A DNA stretch of 64,000 bases from Faecalicatena orotica (GTDB lineage: Bacteria > Bacillota > Clostridia > Lachnospirales > Lachnospiraceae), in the NCBI RefSeq assembly GCF_003149245.1, contig NZ_QGDL01000019.1, positions 41,487 to 105,486 of the forward strand. Reading direction: 5' to 3'. The translations under genes and the position numbers were made by a program. Position 1 is the stretch's first letter; the number at the start of each line of letters is the position of its first letter. The notes beneath the pieces are model-generated. The model searched no databases. It saw nothing but the letters and a program-made list of their open reading frames with translations, and was not told where the DNA came from. Below, piece after piece: positions 1 through 6,986 of the stretch.

Positions 1-1
1 G

Positions 2-637
2 CCTTCCGGTTCCGGAAAATCGACCCTGCTCTACGCACTCAGCGGCATGGATGCAATAGACAGCGGAAATGTAGTCTTTGAAAATCAGAACCTGTCAGGA
101 TTATCAGATGACGCGCTTTCCGATCTGCGCAGAAAGAAAATGGGATTTGTATTCCAACAGCCTACACTATTAAAGAACCTGAATATACTGGATAATATTA
201 TTTTACCGCTTATGCGAGACCATCGTAAAAATGTGAAGGAACTTACGAAAAAGGCAAGGCTTCTGATGAAGCAGGTGGGAATCGGGGAATTGGAACAAAG
301 AGACATCACCCAGGTGTCCGGCGGGCAGCTCCAGAGGGCGGGGATCTGCCGGGCACTGATGAGTGACCCGGAGATTATTTTCGGCGACGAACCAACCGGG
401 GCGCTGAATTCTAAGTCGGCAAAAGAAGTCATGGAACTTCTTTCAAAAATAAATGAACAAGGCACTGCAGTGCTGCTGGTCACCCATGATGCCAGCGTTG
501 CAGCCAGAACCAGCCGCGTGCTATTCATGCGGGACGGGGAAATTGTCAGCAGACTGGATTTTCCGAAGTATCAGCCGAAAAAACATGAGGAGCGGATAGA
601 AAAAATCATGGGGCAGATGCGTGCTATTGGGATTTAA
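2..637 (+). CDS. ABC transporter ATP-binding protein (LolD/MacB-like), 5' end outside window
   Basis: The reading frame is open from the first bases. It begins inside the Walker A loop (PSGSGKST), so the start codon lies upstream of the window. The Q-loop (GFVFQQPTLLKNLNILDN), the ABC signature (VSGGQLQRAGICRALM), Walker B (IIFGDEPTGALN) and the switch histidine (LLVTHD) all follow in order. The best fit is the ATPase of a MacB/LolD/FtsX-type transporter, often used for antimicrobial peptide or lipoprotein export. The partner permease is not in view. The roughly 40 residues after the H-loop form a short basic and helical tail usual for this subfamily. Confidence 0.93.
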   Translation, partial: PSGSGKSTLLYALSGMDAIDSGNVVFENQNLSGLSDDALSDLRRKKMGFVFQQPTLLKNLNILDNIILPLMRDHRKNVKELTKKARLLMKQVGIGELEQRDITQVSGGQLQRAGICRALMSDPEIIFGDEPTGALNSKSAKEVMELLSKINEQGTAVLLVTHDASVAARTSRVLFMRDGEIVSRLDFPKYQPKKHEERIEKIMGQMRAIGI

Positions 638-642
638 ATTTG

Positions 643-670
643 TTGAAAAATATAAGGAATATGATAGAAT
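643..670 (+). promoter_or_regulatory. Promoter of the small hydrophobic toxin gene
   Basis: A TTGAAA -35 (643-648) and a TAGAAT -10 (665-670) are separated by 16 bp, and a TG dinucleotide one base before the -10 makes it an extended -10. Transcription would start near 677, exactly where the GTTACC stem of the toxin mRNA begins. Recognised by consensus only. Confidence 0.6.
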
Positions 671-716
671 AGACATGTTACCGCCCCTATACTGGTAACA
701 GGAAGGGGGGTGCTGC

Positions 717-803
717 GTGGATTCTCTATCATCTTTTATTCTTTCCGTGTTGGCAGGTGTAGTTGCCTACTACATATGCAAGTGGCTAGACGAGGAAGAG
801 TAG
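717..803 (+). CDS. Small hydrophobic holin-like toxin (type I toxin-antitoxin, Fst-like)
   Basis: A 28-residue peptide starts at GTG 717 behind a strong AAGGGGGG ribosome binding site. It has a polar start (MDSLSSF), one hydrophobic span (about residues 7-21) and a charged tail (CKWLDEEE). This is the pattern of Fst/TxpA/Hol-Tox membrane toxins. The mRNA 5' end carries an inverted repeat GTTACC/GGTAAC (677-682 and 694-699). The same 5' bases (GTTACCGC, 677-684) can instead pair perfectly with GCGGTAAC just after the stop codon (803-810). A convergent antisense promoter and a shared terminator follow. Toxin function is inferred from size, hydrophobicity and locus design. Confidence 0.68.
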   Translation: MDSLSSFILSVLAGVVAYYICKWLDEEE

Positions 804-835
804 CGGTAACATAGCCCAAACGGTTGACTTCACCG

Positions 836-926
836 AAAAAGAAGAAGAACCCCCGGAAGTAGTAGCGTACTTCCGGGGGTTCGTTCTTTTTGTGCCGCAT
901 GGACACTATCATCTTTTTTGTTGCCT
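836..926 (-). ncRNA. Predicted antisense antitoxin RNA
   Basis: A minus-strand promoter at 933-961 would start a transcript near 926. It would run left through the repeats and end at the 847-882 hairpin, whose minus-strand 3' side is followed by a U-rich tract. The product would be about 90 nt, antisense to the toxin mRNA 3' end, and also able to pair with the toxin start region through the direct repeats. Predicted from sequence only; exact ends are uncertain. Confidence 0.6.
847..890. terminator. Bidirectional rho-independent terminator shared by toxin and antitoxin RNAs
   Basis: A perfect 15-bp stem (847-861 with 868-882) closes a 6-base loop. On the plus strand it is followed by GTTCTTTTTG; on the minus strand by TTCTTCTTTTTC. 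It can therefore end transcripts from both sides, as in par-type toxin-antitoxin loci. Confidence 0.85.
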
Positions 927-932
927 ATCGGC

Positions 933-961
933 ATTATAGCATATGATATATAGAATTGCAA
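933..961 (-). promoter_or_regulatory. Promoter of the antisense antitoxin RNA
   Basis: On the minus strand TTGCAA (961-956) is followed by 17 bp and then TATAAT (938-933), which is preceded by TGC (extended -10). This is closer to consensus than the toxin promoter, as expected if the antitoxin RNA must be in excess. Confidence 0.7.
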
Positions 962-1037
962 TATTCCTATACAAAAAATCATGGGACAGTTGTGTATGCG
1001 CGTAAGCTGTGAAGCGTTACGCGTGTGGGGATTTGAG

Positions 1038-1925
1038 TTAATCTAAACCTTCCCGCAGCACTTCAATAAATTTTTCAGCCGGTTTTGAAAATACCTGATA
1101 TTTTTTCCAAATCACACTCATTTCTTGCTCCAGCATCGGAACCAGCGGCCGGAAACAAAGGCTGCTGGTTCCAGTCGTATTGATAATCTTATCGAAACAG
1201 ATGGCATAACCAAGACCTTCATCCACCAGAAGTGATGCATTAAAAATAAGATTATATGTAGCAACAATATTCAAATCCGGCATCTGGCGCTCCAGCCATT
1301 GGATCACGATACCACCTTTTTCTTCCTGCTGGGATATGATCAGAGGTTTATCCCACAAGTCTTCCGGCGACACTGCCTCTTTTTCCGCAAGCGGCGAATC
1401 TTTCCGCATTAAGACGCCCCATACATCCTTGGCTGGTAATTTCAGCGCGTTATATTTCGTTAAATCTACGGCCCCAAATACAATGCCAAAGTCCAGCAGG
1501 CCTTTATCCAGACGTTCTTTTACAAAGGTGGAGTTCCCGCTGGAAATATGAAATTGAATTCCGGGGCAGGTATCCTGAAGACTCTTTGCCGCTTTCGCTA
1601 AGATCCGCACTGCATCGGTTTCCCCGGTTCCGATATAAATATCCCCTAGGATGATGTCATTGGCAAGGGTAACTTCCTTTTCCGTTTTCTTTACCAGATC
1701 AAGAATCTCTTCTGCCCGTTTCCGTAAGATCATCCCTTCTTCGGTCAGAGTCACTTTCCGTGAGCCTTTTGTCCCACGGATCAGCAGCTGCTTGCCCAGT
1801 TCTTCTTCCAGATTTTTCATCTGTGTGGAAAGTGTAGGCTGGGAAAGATGCAGTGATTCTGCAGCCCGTATAATACTTTGCTCTCTTGCAATTGCAAGAA
1901 AATATTGTAGAACCCGTAATTCCAT
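1038..1925 (-). CDS. LysR-family transcriptional regulator
   Basis: The protein has 295 residues from ATG 1925. That start has an AAGGAGG site 6 bp upstream and gives the canonical opening MELRVLQYFLAIAREQS; the frame stays open further upstream but without a site. The N-terminal winged helix (about 1-60) contains the LysR signature around LSQPTLSTQMKNLEEELG, and the rest is the effector-binding domain. It is divergent from the small protein and flavoprotein genes at 2130-5689 and probably controls them. A close paralogue, interrupted by a stop codon, lies at 12419-13309 in the same arrangement. The effector is unknown. Confidence 0.93.
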   Translation of the reverse strand: MELRVLQYFLAIAREQSIIRAAESLHLSQPTLSTQMKNLEEELGKQLLIRGTKGSRKVTLTEEGMILRKRAEEILDLVKKTEKEVTLANDIILGDIYIGTGETDAVRILAKAAKSLQDTCPGIQFHISSGNSTFVKERLDKGLLDFGIVFGAVDLTKYNALKLPAKDVWGVLMRKDSPLAEKEAVSPEDLWDKPLIISQQEEKGGIVIQWLERQMPDLNIVATYNLIFNASLLVDEGLGYAICFDKIINTTGTSSLCFRPLVPMLEQEMSVIWKKYQVFSKPAEKFIEVLREGLD

Positions 1926-2024
1926 CTGATACCTCCTTACGCCCTCTGGGTATATTTGATAATTCATTTTAACAGTAGTCTATCATAAAAATGAATAGGT
2001 TTCAATTATACAAATGTATTAAAT

Positions 2025-2064
2025 ATAAGTATTTGCTATTTTTATGAAATATGAATATGCTTAT
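2025..2064. promoter_or_regulatory. Candidate LysR operator in the divergent intergenic region
   Basis: ATAAGTAT (2025-2032) and the imperfect inverse ATGCTTAT (2057-2064) form a spaced, AT-rich inverted repeat between the divergent LysR gene and the small protein gene. LysR proteins commonly bind such interrupted dyads. Weak by itself because the region is very AT-rich. Confidence 0.3.
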
Positions 2065-2129
2065 ATCAAAGAGGAACTTGTAAACGCACAGTTAGTAGAA
2101 GGAAAATGCAGGAGGGTGTCGTGAAGTAA

Positions 2130-2363
2130 ATGATGAATTTAGAATCCAGAGAAGCTGTTGTCCAAAACCTGAGGGATGCGGGATGCAGTCAGGATACAAT
2201 CGAAAACTTTCTATTATACTTTGATAGAAACCAAAAGGAAAAGCAGCTTGCATTGTTAGAAAAGCACAGAAAGCAGCTTTTAAATGTTGTACATAGCGAA
2301 GAGAAAAAGATTTACTGCCTGGATTATCTGGTATACCAGCTTAAAAAGTCAAAGACCCCATAG
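2130..2363 (+). CDS. Small conserved protein of unknown function (LysR/flavoprotein-associated)
   Basis: A 77-residue soluble, charged, mostly helical protein. It opens with ESREAVVQNLRDAGCSQDTI and ends with the motif YCLDYLVYQLKK. It is clearly paralogous to the 82-residue protein at 13449: both share NL(R/K)DAGCS, LL..H(K)...LL..VHS and CLDYL near the C-terminus. Each copy stands immediately downstream of a divergent LysR gene and upstream of redox genes. GGAGGG lies about 14 bp before the start, a little far, so a start at the second Met is possible. I do not recognise a function; one conserved Cys in each half could be functional. Confidence 0.75.
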   Translation: MMNLESREAVVQNLRDAGCSQDTIENFLLYFDRNQKEKQLALLEKHRKQLLNVVHSEEKKIYCLDYLVYQLKKSKTP

Positions 2364-2402
2364 CAAACTACCGGGAATAAAACAAAAGGAGAGAAGAGAA
2401 AG

Positions 2403-2942
2403 ATGGAGAAAAATATTTTAGTTATTTCAAGCAGCCTGCGTAATGAAAGCAATTCTGAGATTCTGGCTGATAAGCTCATATGCGGAGCGAAGGAGGCAGG
2501 GCATCATGTGGAAAAAGTGAGTATCCGTGGGAAAGAGATCGCTTTCTGCCGGGGATGCCTCGCCTGTCAGAAAGCTGGCAGATGCGTGATTCAGGATGAT
2601 GGCGATATAATTGCACGTAAAATGCTGACGGCTGATGTACTTGTTTTCGCTACACCAGTCTATTATTACGAGATGAGCGGCCAGATGAAAACCATGCTCG
2701 ACCGGGCAAACCCGCTCTTTTTCCTGGACTACCGGTTTAGAGATGTGTATTTACTGGCTACAGCGGCTGACGAAGACGAACATGCTGTGGACGGAGCACT
2801 TACAGGACTTAAAGGATGGATTTCCTGCTTTGAAAAAGCACGGCTTGCAGGAAGCATTTTTGCAGGCGGCGCAGACAAAGCGGGGGAGATTGAGGGCCAT
2901 CCGGCACTCGAAAGAGCATACCGTATGGGGAGAGGGTTATAA
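2403..2942 (+). CDS. Flavodoxin-family NAD(P)H-dependent oxidoreductase, iron-sulfur flavoprotein-like
   Basis: 179 residues with a flavodoxin-like Rossmann fold. The N-terminal strand and FMN phosphate loop is ILVISSSLRNESNS, and the flavin region is FATPVYYYEMSGQMKTMLDR. Residues around 49-61 read CRGCLACQKAGRC, i.e. C-x2-C-x2-C-x5-C. This is the compact cysteine motif of archaeal/clostridial iron-sulfur flavoproteins that hold a 4Fe-4S cluster. The ribosome binding site is GGAGAG. It is followed by an acetyltransferase and another member of the same family at 3829. Likely role: electron transfer or reduction of quinones, nitro-compounds or similar acceptors; substrate unknown. Confidence 0.88.
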   Translation: MEKNILVISSSLRNESNSEILADKLICGAKEAGHHVEKVSIRGKEIAFCRGCLACQKAGRCVIQDDGDIIARKMLTADVLVFATPVYYYEMSGQMKTMLDRANPLFFLDYRFRDVYLLATAADEDEHAVDGALTGLKGWISCFEKARLAGSIFAGGADKAGEIEGHPALERAYRMGRGL

Positions 2943-3018
2943 ACTTCAGCGATAATTTCTGGCTGACAATGATCTCCGCATAGAGAAAGAGAAGATGTAG
3001 ATACTGGAGAATTTATAT

Positions 3019-3594
3019 ATGGAAGTAAAAGAATTCATAAAGGTGATGAACAGCGGTGCAGCCATAACTGCGGAATCAAAAGTACATGAGTGTATGCATA
3101 TGTTATCTCAGGAAGCACTGCGGCTTACAGCCGAATTGAATGGCAGTTATCATTCACCAGAAGAAACCAGGATGATTATGGAGAAGCTGACCGGAAAACC
3201 AGTGGATAAGACATTCACGCTTTTTCCACCTTTTTATACTGATTGCGGTAAAAACCTTACTATAGGGAAGCATGTATTTATCAATTCCGGCTGTAAATTT
3301 CAGGATCAGGGTGGGATCACGATCGGAGATGGGGCCCTGATCGGGCACAACACAGTCCTTGCAACCCTAAATCACAGTCTGGACCCAAAACACAGGGCAG
3401 ACATGGTCCCAGCCCCGATCCATATCGGTAAAAATGTCTGGATCGGGGCCAATGCAACGATTCTTGCAGGAGTTACTATCGGTGACGATACAGTTATTGC
3501 AGCCGGTGCAGTCGTGACAAAAGATGTTCCGGGAAATACGGTTGCAGGTGGGGTACCGGCAAAAGTAATCAAAAGGATTGAGGTGACACGATAA
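3019..3594 (+). CDS. Sugar O-acetyltransferase (maltose/galactoside acetyltransferase, LacA/Maa family)
   Basis: 191 residues. The N-terminal helical part (about 1-60) is the maltose acetyltransferase type. It is followed by left-handed beta-helix hexapeptide repeats (VFINSGCKF, ITIGDGALIGHNTVLATLNH, NVWIGANATILAGVTIGD, VIAAGAVVTKDVP) and the family end motif AGGVPAKVIKRI. The catalytic His is in LATLNHSLDP. It would transfer acetyl from acetyl-CoA to a sugar or glycoside hydroxyl. It lies among flavoprotein genes with no overlap, possibly as a detoxifying step for non-metabolised glycosides. Confidence 0.93.
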   Translation: MEVKEFIKVMNSGAAITAESKVHECMHMLSQEALRLTAELNGSYHSPEETRMIMEKLTGKPVDKTFTLFPPFYTDCGKNLTIGKHVFINSGCKFQDQGGITIGDGALIGHNTVLATLNHSLDPKHRADMVPAPIHIGKNVWIGANATILAGVTIGDDTVIAAGAVVTKDVPGNTVAGGVPAKVIKRIEVTR

Positions 3595-3608
3595 AAAGAT
3601 CAAAATGA

Positions 3609-3797
3609 TCCGGCTGCCCGCCCTGCTATTTCGGGAAGTGTGCAAAAATTGAGCATACCTTTGTGGAAGAGTCCATCATCAATCAAAACGGAAAGACCGA
3701 TTACACAAAATTTAAACCGGTGCACTTTGAAATGCCAAATTATAATTATCTGGCTGCTGGTGATGTAATTACAAAGTGTATGACCTTAGGAAAATAG
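3609..3797 (+). pseudogene. Remnant of a flavin-reductase-like gene (C-terminal part only)
   Basis: An open stretch directly after the acetyltransferase has no start codon or ribosome site. It encodes the C-terminal tail of a flavin reductase-type protein, recognisable by FVEESIINQNGKTDYTKFKP and YLAAGDVITKCMTLGK before the TAG at 3795. An in-frame TGA at 3606 closes it upstream. The N-terminal two thirds of the gene appear to be deleted. It fits the pattern of decayed redox genes in this locus. Confidence 0.6.
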
Positions 3798-3828
3798 TCT
3801 TATTTATTTAGAAAAGAGATGGAAAAAG

Positions 3829-4362
3829 ATGAAGATAACAGTGATTACAGGAAGTCCTCATAGAAAGGGGACATCGGCGCTGCTGGCGGATGAATTTATC
3901 CGTGGGGCAAAAGAGGCCGGGCATGAAGTCTATCGTTTTGACGCAGCATTTGAAGAACTGCATCCTTGCCTTGGCTGTGATAAATGCGGCATGGGTTCAG
4001 CGCCATGTGTCTGGAAAGATGGCATGGAAAAATTAAATCCACATATGGCAGACGCTGATATGGTAGTATTGGTGACCCCGCTTTATTATTTTACGGTTTC
4101 TGCACAGTTAAAAACAGTGATTGACCGTTTTTATGCGAATACCTACAAATTTACAGGCGGCAAAAAATCAATACTTATGGCAACCGCATTTGACAGTAAC
4201 GAATGGACCATGCAGGCGTTGACTGGCTATTACAAAACCCTTGCCGGCTATATGCAATGGGAAGATGCAGGAATGATCCTTGCAGCTGGCTGTGGAAGCA
4301 GGTCGGGGATTGAACATTCCGAATTTCCACAGAAGGCATACGATATGGGCAAAAATCTATGA
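3829..4362 (+). CDS. Flavodoxin-family NAD(P)H-dependent oxidoreductase, iron-sulfur flavoprotein-like
   Basis: 177 residues, similar in length and sequence plan to the protein at 2403. The FMN loop is ITGSPHRKGTSALLADEF. The cysteine motif is CLGCDKCGMGSAPC (C-x2-C-x2-C-x6-C, the iron-sulfur flavoprotein pattern). The flavin-contact region is VTPLYYFTVSAQLKTVIDRF. The C-terminal region carries GCGSRSGIEHSEFPQKAYDMG. Probably a cytoplasmic flavin-dependent reductase or electron carrier. The two copies may have arisen by duplication within the cluster. Confidence 0.9.
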   Translation: MKITVITGSPHRKGTSALLADEFIRGAKEAGHEVYRFDAAFEELHPCLGCDKCGMGSAPCVWKDGMEKLNPHMADADMVVLVTPLYYFTVSAQLKTVIDRFYANTYKFTGGKKSILMATAFDSNEWTMQALTGYYKTLAGYMQWEDAGMILAAGCGSRSGIEHSEFPQKAYDMGKNL

Positions 4363-4427
4363 CAATTCAAATAGAACACAAGGATTCAGGAAGTAAAAAG
4401 AAATCGTTAAAACGAACAGGAGGACTT

Positions 4428-5105
4428 ATGGTAAAAAAATTAGTAAGTATTTTGATTACAGGTATATTAATGATGTCGCTTGCAGCATGTGGAAACAGCG
4501 ATAATACAGAACAAAAGGAAGGCAGAGCAAAAGAGACCGTGGCAACAGAACAGGAACGTGATACACAAGATCAGCAAGAAGCGGTTCAGGAAGAGGCATC
4601 ACAGCAGCCAAGTGAAGTTGAGGAGACATCCGGTACATTAGTCGTATATTTTTCCTGGTCCGGAAACACAAAGGCAGTGGCGGAGTCAATTCAGACCCAG
4701 ACTGGCGCAGATATTTTTGAAATAGTTCCTGCTGATCCTTACACAGATGATTACAATGATCTTTTGGACATTGCCCAGGATGAACAGAGAAACGATGCAA
4801 GACCGGAAATTTCCGGAACCATTGACAATATGGATACGTATTCCACTATTTACTTAGGTTTCCCCAACTGGTGGGGCGATATGCCTATGATCCTTTACAG
4901 CTTTTTAGATGAATATGATCTATCAGGCAAGACAATCCTGCCGTTCTGCACCAGCGGAGGAAGTGGTTTTTCCGGTTCTATAGCAACGATACAGGAAATG
5001 GAACCCGATGCAAAAGTAATTGAAAATGGACTTTCTGTCAGTGATTCCGGTGCGGCGAATCCAGATGATGCAGTCACTGAATGGCTGGGAAGTCTGGAGG
5101 AATGA
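4428..5105 (+). CDS. Flavodoxin-domain lipoprotein
   Basis: The best start is ATG 4428, with ACAGGAGG upstream. The longer open frame back to 4359 lacks a site and would spoil the signal peptide. The 225-residue product has a lipoprotein signal (MVKKLVSILITGILMMSLAAC, lipid on Cys21), an acidic Gln/Glu-rich linker (about 22-70), then a flavodoxin domain. That domain carries FSWSGNTKAVAE (FMN phosphate loop), YLGFPNWWGDMPMIL and PFCTSGGSGFS. A flavodoxin displayed outside the membrane is typical of anaerobic Firmicutes and Bacteroidetes and may pass electrons at the cell surface. A decayed paralogue follows at 5797. Confidence 0.92.
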   Translation: MVKKLVSILITGILMMSLAACGNSDNTEQKEGRAKETVATEQERDTQDQQEAVQEEASQQPSEVEETSGTLVVYFSWSGNTKAVAESIQTQTGADIFEIVPADPYTDDYNDLLDIAQDEQRNDARPEISGTIDNMDTYSTIYLGFPNWWGDMPMILYSFLDEYDLSGKTILPFCTSGGSGFSGSIATIQEMEPDAKVIENGLSVSDSGAANPDDAVTEWLGSLEE

Positions 5106-5117
5106 TCAACAATATAT

Positions 5118-5142
5118 AAGGGACCGACGTGCCCCTTGTTTT
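5118..5142 (+). terminator. Weak hairpin terminator after the flavodoxin lipoprotein gene
   Basis: AAGGG (5118-5122) and CCCTT (5133-5137) form a short 5-bp stem followed by GTTTT. Short, so only a weak or partial terminator. Confidence 0.35.
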
Positions 5143-5206
5143 AGAATAACCATGTAAGTTCATGATTCTGAACAGTTACAAATTTATCAATAGGGAGGAA
5201 GAACAG

Positions 5207-5689
5207 ATGAGTAAAAAATTGGTGGCGTATTTTTCAGCAAGCGGAGTGACAGAAGGAGTTGCAAAAAAACTGGCAGAGGCAGCGGAAGCAGATTTATATG
5301 AGATCAAACCCGAGAAGCCTTATACAAGGGCTGACTTAAACTGGAACGATCAGAACAGCCGGAGCTCAGTAGAAATGAAGAATCCCGCTTCACGTCCTGC
5401 CATTGCAACGGAAGTACAGGATATGGAACAATATGAAACCATATTTGTAGGATTTCCGGTGTGGTGGTATGTTGCACCGACTATCATAAATACATTCTTG
5501 GAAAGTTATGATTTTGCAGGGAAAAATATAATTTTGTTTGCCACATCAGGGGGAAGCGGGCTTGGAAACAGTCAGAAAAACTTAGAGGCTTGTGTAGCTG
5601 ATACAGCAAAATGGATTCCCGGAAAAAGATTTTCGGGCAGTGTTTCGGTAGAGGAACTGACAAGGTGGATTAGCGGATTGGCTTTGTAA
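5207..5689 (+). CDS. Flavodoxin
   Basis: 160 residues starting at ATG 5207, which has GGGAGGAAGAACAG just upstream; an in-frame ATG at 5162 has no site. The protein opens directly with the flavodoxin strand and phosphate loop ([20 protein letters not shown]). It has the FMN-contact segments [20 protein letters not shown] and [10 protein letters not shown], and ends after a short helix. It has no signal peptide, so it is cytoplasmic, unlike the lipoprotein at 4428. It is the third intact flavin protein of the cluster and probably a redox partner or quinone/azo-type reductase. Confidence 0.92.
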   Translation: MSKKLVAYFSASGVTEGVAKKLAEAAEADLYEIKPEKPYTRADLNWNDQNSRSSVEMKNPASRPAIATEVQDMEQYETIFVGFPVWWYVAPTIINTFLESYDFAGKNIILFATSGGSGLGNSQKNLEACVADTAKWIPGKRFSGSVSVEELTRWISGLAL

Positions 5690-5796
5690 TATATAAGAAT
5701 GAGAGAAAAAGGGGCAGAAAATAAAGGGGATGTTTGCGATATGTTTTTGGATTTCGTACAGTTTAAAACAGCTCTCTTTTAAGCAGGTGGCGGGAT

Positions 5797-6150
5797 ATGA
5801 AAAAAACAGCATTTGTTTTAGTGTCAGTGATTCTGATGAGCCTGCTGGGAGCGTATGGCACGACAGATGCGGAAGAGGAAAAAGAGCAAAAGCAAAGGAT
5901 ACAGTCAACAGAAGAGAATGATACAGAGGACAGGAATACTGAAACAGGGTGTTCACGTTTCTGGAAGAATACGACTTTTCCGGTAAGACAATCGTTCCCT
6001 TCTGCACCCACGGCGGCAGTGCATTGGGGAGAAGTGAGGGTGATATTGCCAGCCTGGTACCAGATGACGTCCTTCCTGACAGCCTGGCTGTAAGCGGCTC
6101 CAGCGTGGATGGTGCGCAGGCTGACGTCGAAGAATGGTTAAACAAACGGG
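5797..6150 (+). pseudogene. Decayed flavodoxin lipoprotein
   Basis: The 5' part encodes a lipoprotein-like signal (KKTAFVLVSVILMSLLGAYG) in which the lipobox Cys is replaced by Tyr, then an acidic linker. The frame then shifts. The 3' part of a flavodoxin continues in another frame from about 5949 (FTFLEEYDFSGKTIVPFCTH, then GGSALGRSEGDIASLVPDD). The FMN-binding first half of the domain is missing. A deletion plus frameshift therefore destroyed a paralogue of the gene at 4428. The 3' boundary is approximate, because the shifted frame runs on to 6368 without a clear natural end. Confidence 0.8.
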
Positions 6151-6228
6151 CTTGGGTTGCAATAGCCCATCTGGATAGCTCACGACAGCGCTTACGACAA
6201 CTGAAAACCAAAAAGGAGATGATGGCCA

Positions 6229-6921
6229 ATGAAAAAAATAATAGATATCCTCATGACAGTGCTCCTTCCCGTCTTAATGGCCTATTCGCTGCTGGGAAAA
6301 GACATCCACGAGTGGGCAGGAGTTGCCATGTTTCTGCTGTTTATACTCCATCATGTACTGAACTTTAAGTGGCACAAGAACTTGTTTCGGGGAAAATACA
6401 GCGGTGTAAGGATACTGGGGACTACGGTGAACCTTCTGATATTCCTGCTGATGCTTTCCCTTATGGCAAGTGGTATTATAATGAGCCACTATGTGTTTCC
6501 ATTCCTCTCCATTGAAAGCGGCGCTTCGCTTGCAAGAACCGTACATTTGGTTGCATCCTACTGGTGCTATGTGCTGACCTCTGTCCATCTTGGACTTCAT
6601 GGAGGGATGATAATGGGGATGCTGAGAAAGGCATTCCGTATGGAAAAGGCATCCTCCAAACGGCGGATCATGTTACACATTGCCGCTGCATTGCTATCCG
6701 TCTATGGAATCTATGCTTTTGTACAGCGCGGGTTGGCTGATTATATGCTGCTGCGGACTGAGTTTGTCTTTTTCGACTTTTTAGAGCCACTTGCATTCTT
6801 CTTTCTGGATTATCTGGCTATCATGGCATTGTTTGTCATTTTGGGCTATTATGCTGCTAAGCTGCTGACCAAAGCACAGGCAGGTACTGACAAATTGTTT
6901 CACAGAAAAAGGAGAAAATAA
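6229..6921 (+). CDS. DUF4405 family integral membrane protein (cytochrome b-like)
   Basis: 230 residues, start at ATG 6229 with AAGGAG upstream. Five or six hydrophobic helices are visible: about 5-20, 29-46, 61-86, 101-120, 142-158 and 180-206. Histidines lie inside or next to helices (HHVLNFKWH, ARTVHLVASYW, SVHLGLHGG), as in DUF4405 proteins thought to be related to b-type cytochromes. It could link membrane electron transport to the neighbouring flavodoxins. Family membership is recognised from the sequence; haem binding is inference. Confidence 0.8.
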   Translation: MKKIIDILMTVLLPVLMAYSLLGKDIHEWAGVAMFLLFILHHVLNFKWHKNLFRGKYSGVRILGTTVNLLIFLLMLSLMASGIIMSHYVFPFLSIESGASLARTVHLVASYWCYVLTSVHLGLHGGMIMGMLRKAFRMEKASSKRRIMLHIAAALLSVYGIYAFVQRGLADYMLLRTEFVFFDFLEPLAFFFLDYLAIMALFVILGYYAAKLLTKAQAGTDKLFHRKRRK

Positions 6922-6986
6922 TGAAAAAATACCCATTGGCATTTTTATGGCACTGGCCATGTCCACTTTTTTGAGGGGGAATAAGT
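6921..6986 (+). pseudogene. Remnant of a secreted-protein signal peptide
   Basis: After GGAGAAAATA an ATG at 6921 opens a frame of only 17 codons. One frame over, the same bases read KIPIGIFMALAMSTFL, a typical signal peptide core. This looks like the start of a further lipoprotein/flavodoxin-type gene lost by frameshift and deletion. It runs into the ribosome binding site of the response regulator at 6987. Confidence 0.4.

Larger units (their letters stand above)
726..927 (+). repeat. Paired direct repeats of the toxin-antitoxin locus
   Basis: CTATCATCTTTT occurs at 726-737, at the toxin translation start region, and again at 906-917. GTTGCCTA occurs at 762-769 and 920-927. The second copies lie at the start of the predicted antisense RNA, so that RNA would be complementary to the toxin mRNA at these repeats as well as at the terminator. 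The DRa/DRb repeats of the enterococcal par (fst) locus are arranged the same way. Confidence 0.65.

Noticed and set aside
85..528. Long minus-strand open frame opposite the ABC ATPase
   Set aside because: It lies wholly antisense to a gene with clear ATPase motifs and encodes a low-complexity sequence with no recognisable domain.
5582..6229. 215-codon minus-strand open frame over the flavodoxin and its pseudogene
   Set aside because: It is antisense to recognisable flavodoxin sequence, has no plausible ribosome site, and its composition is that expected of a shadow frame.
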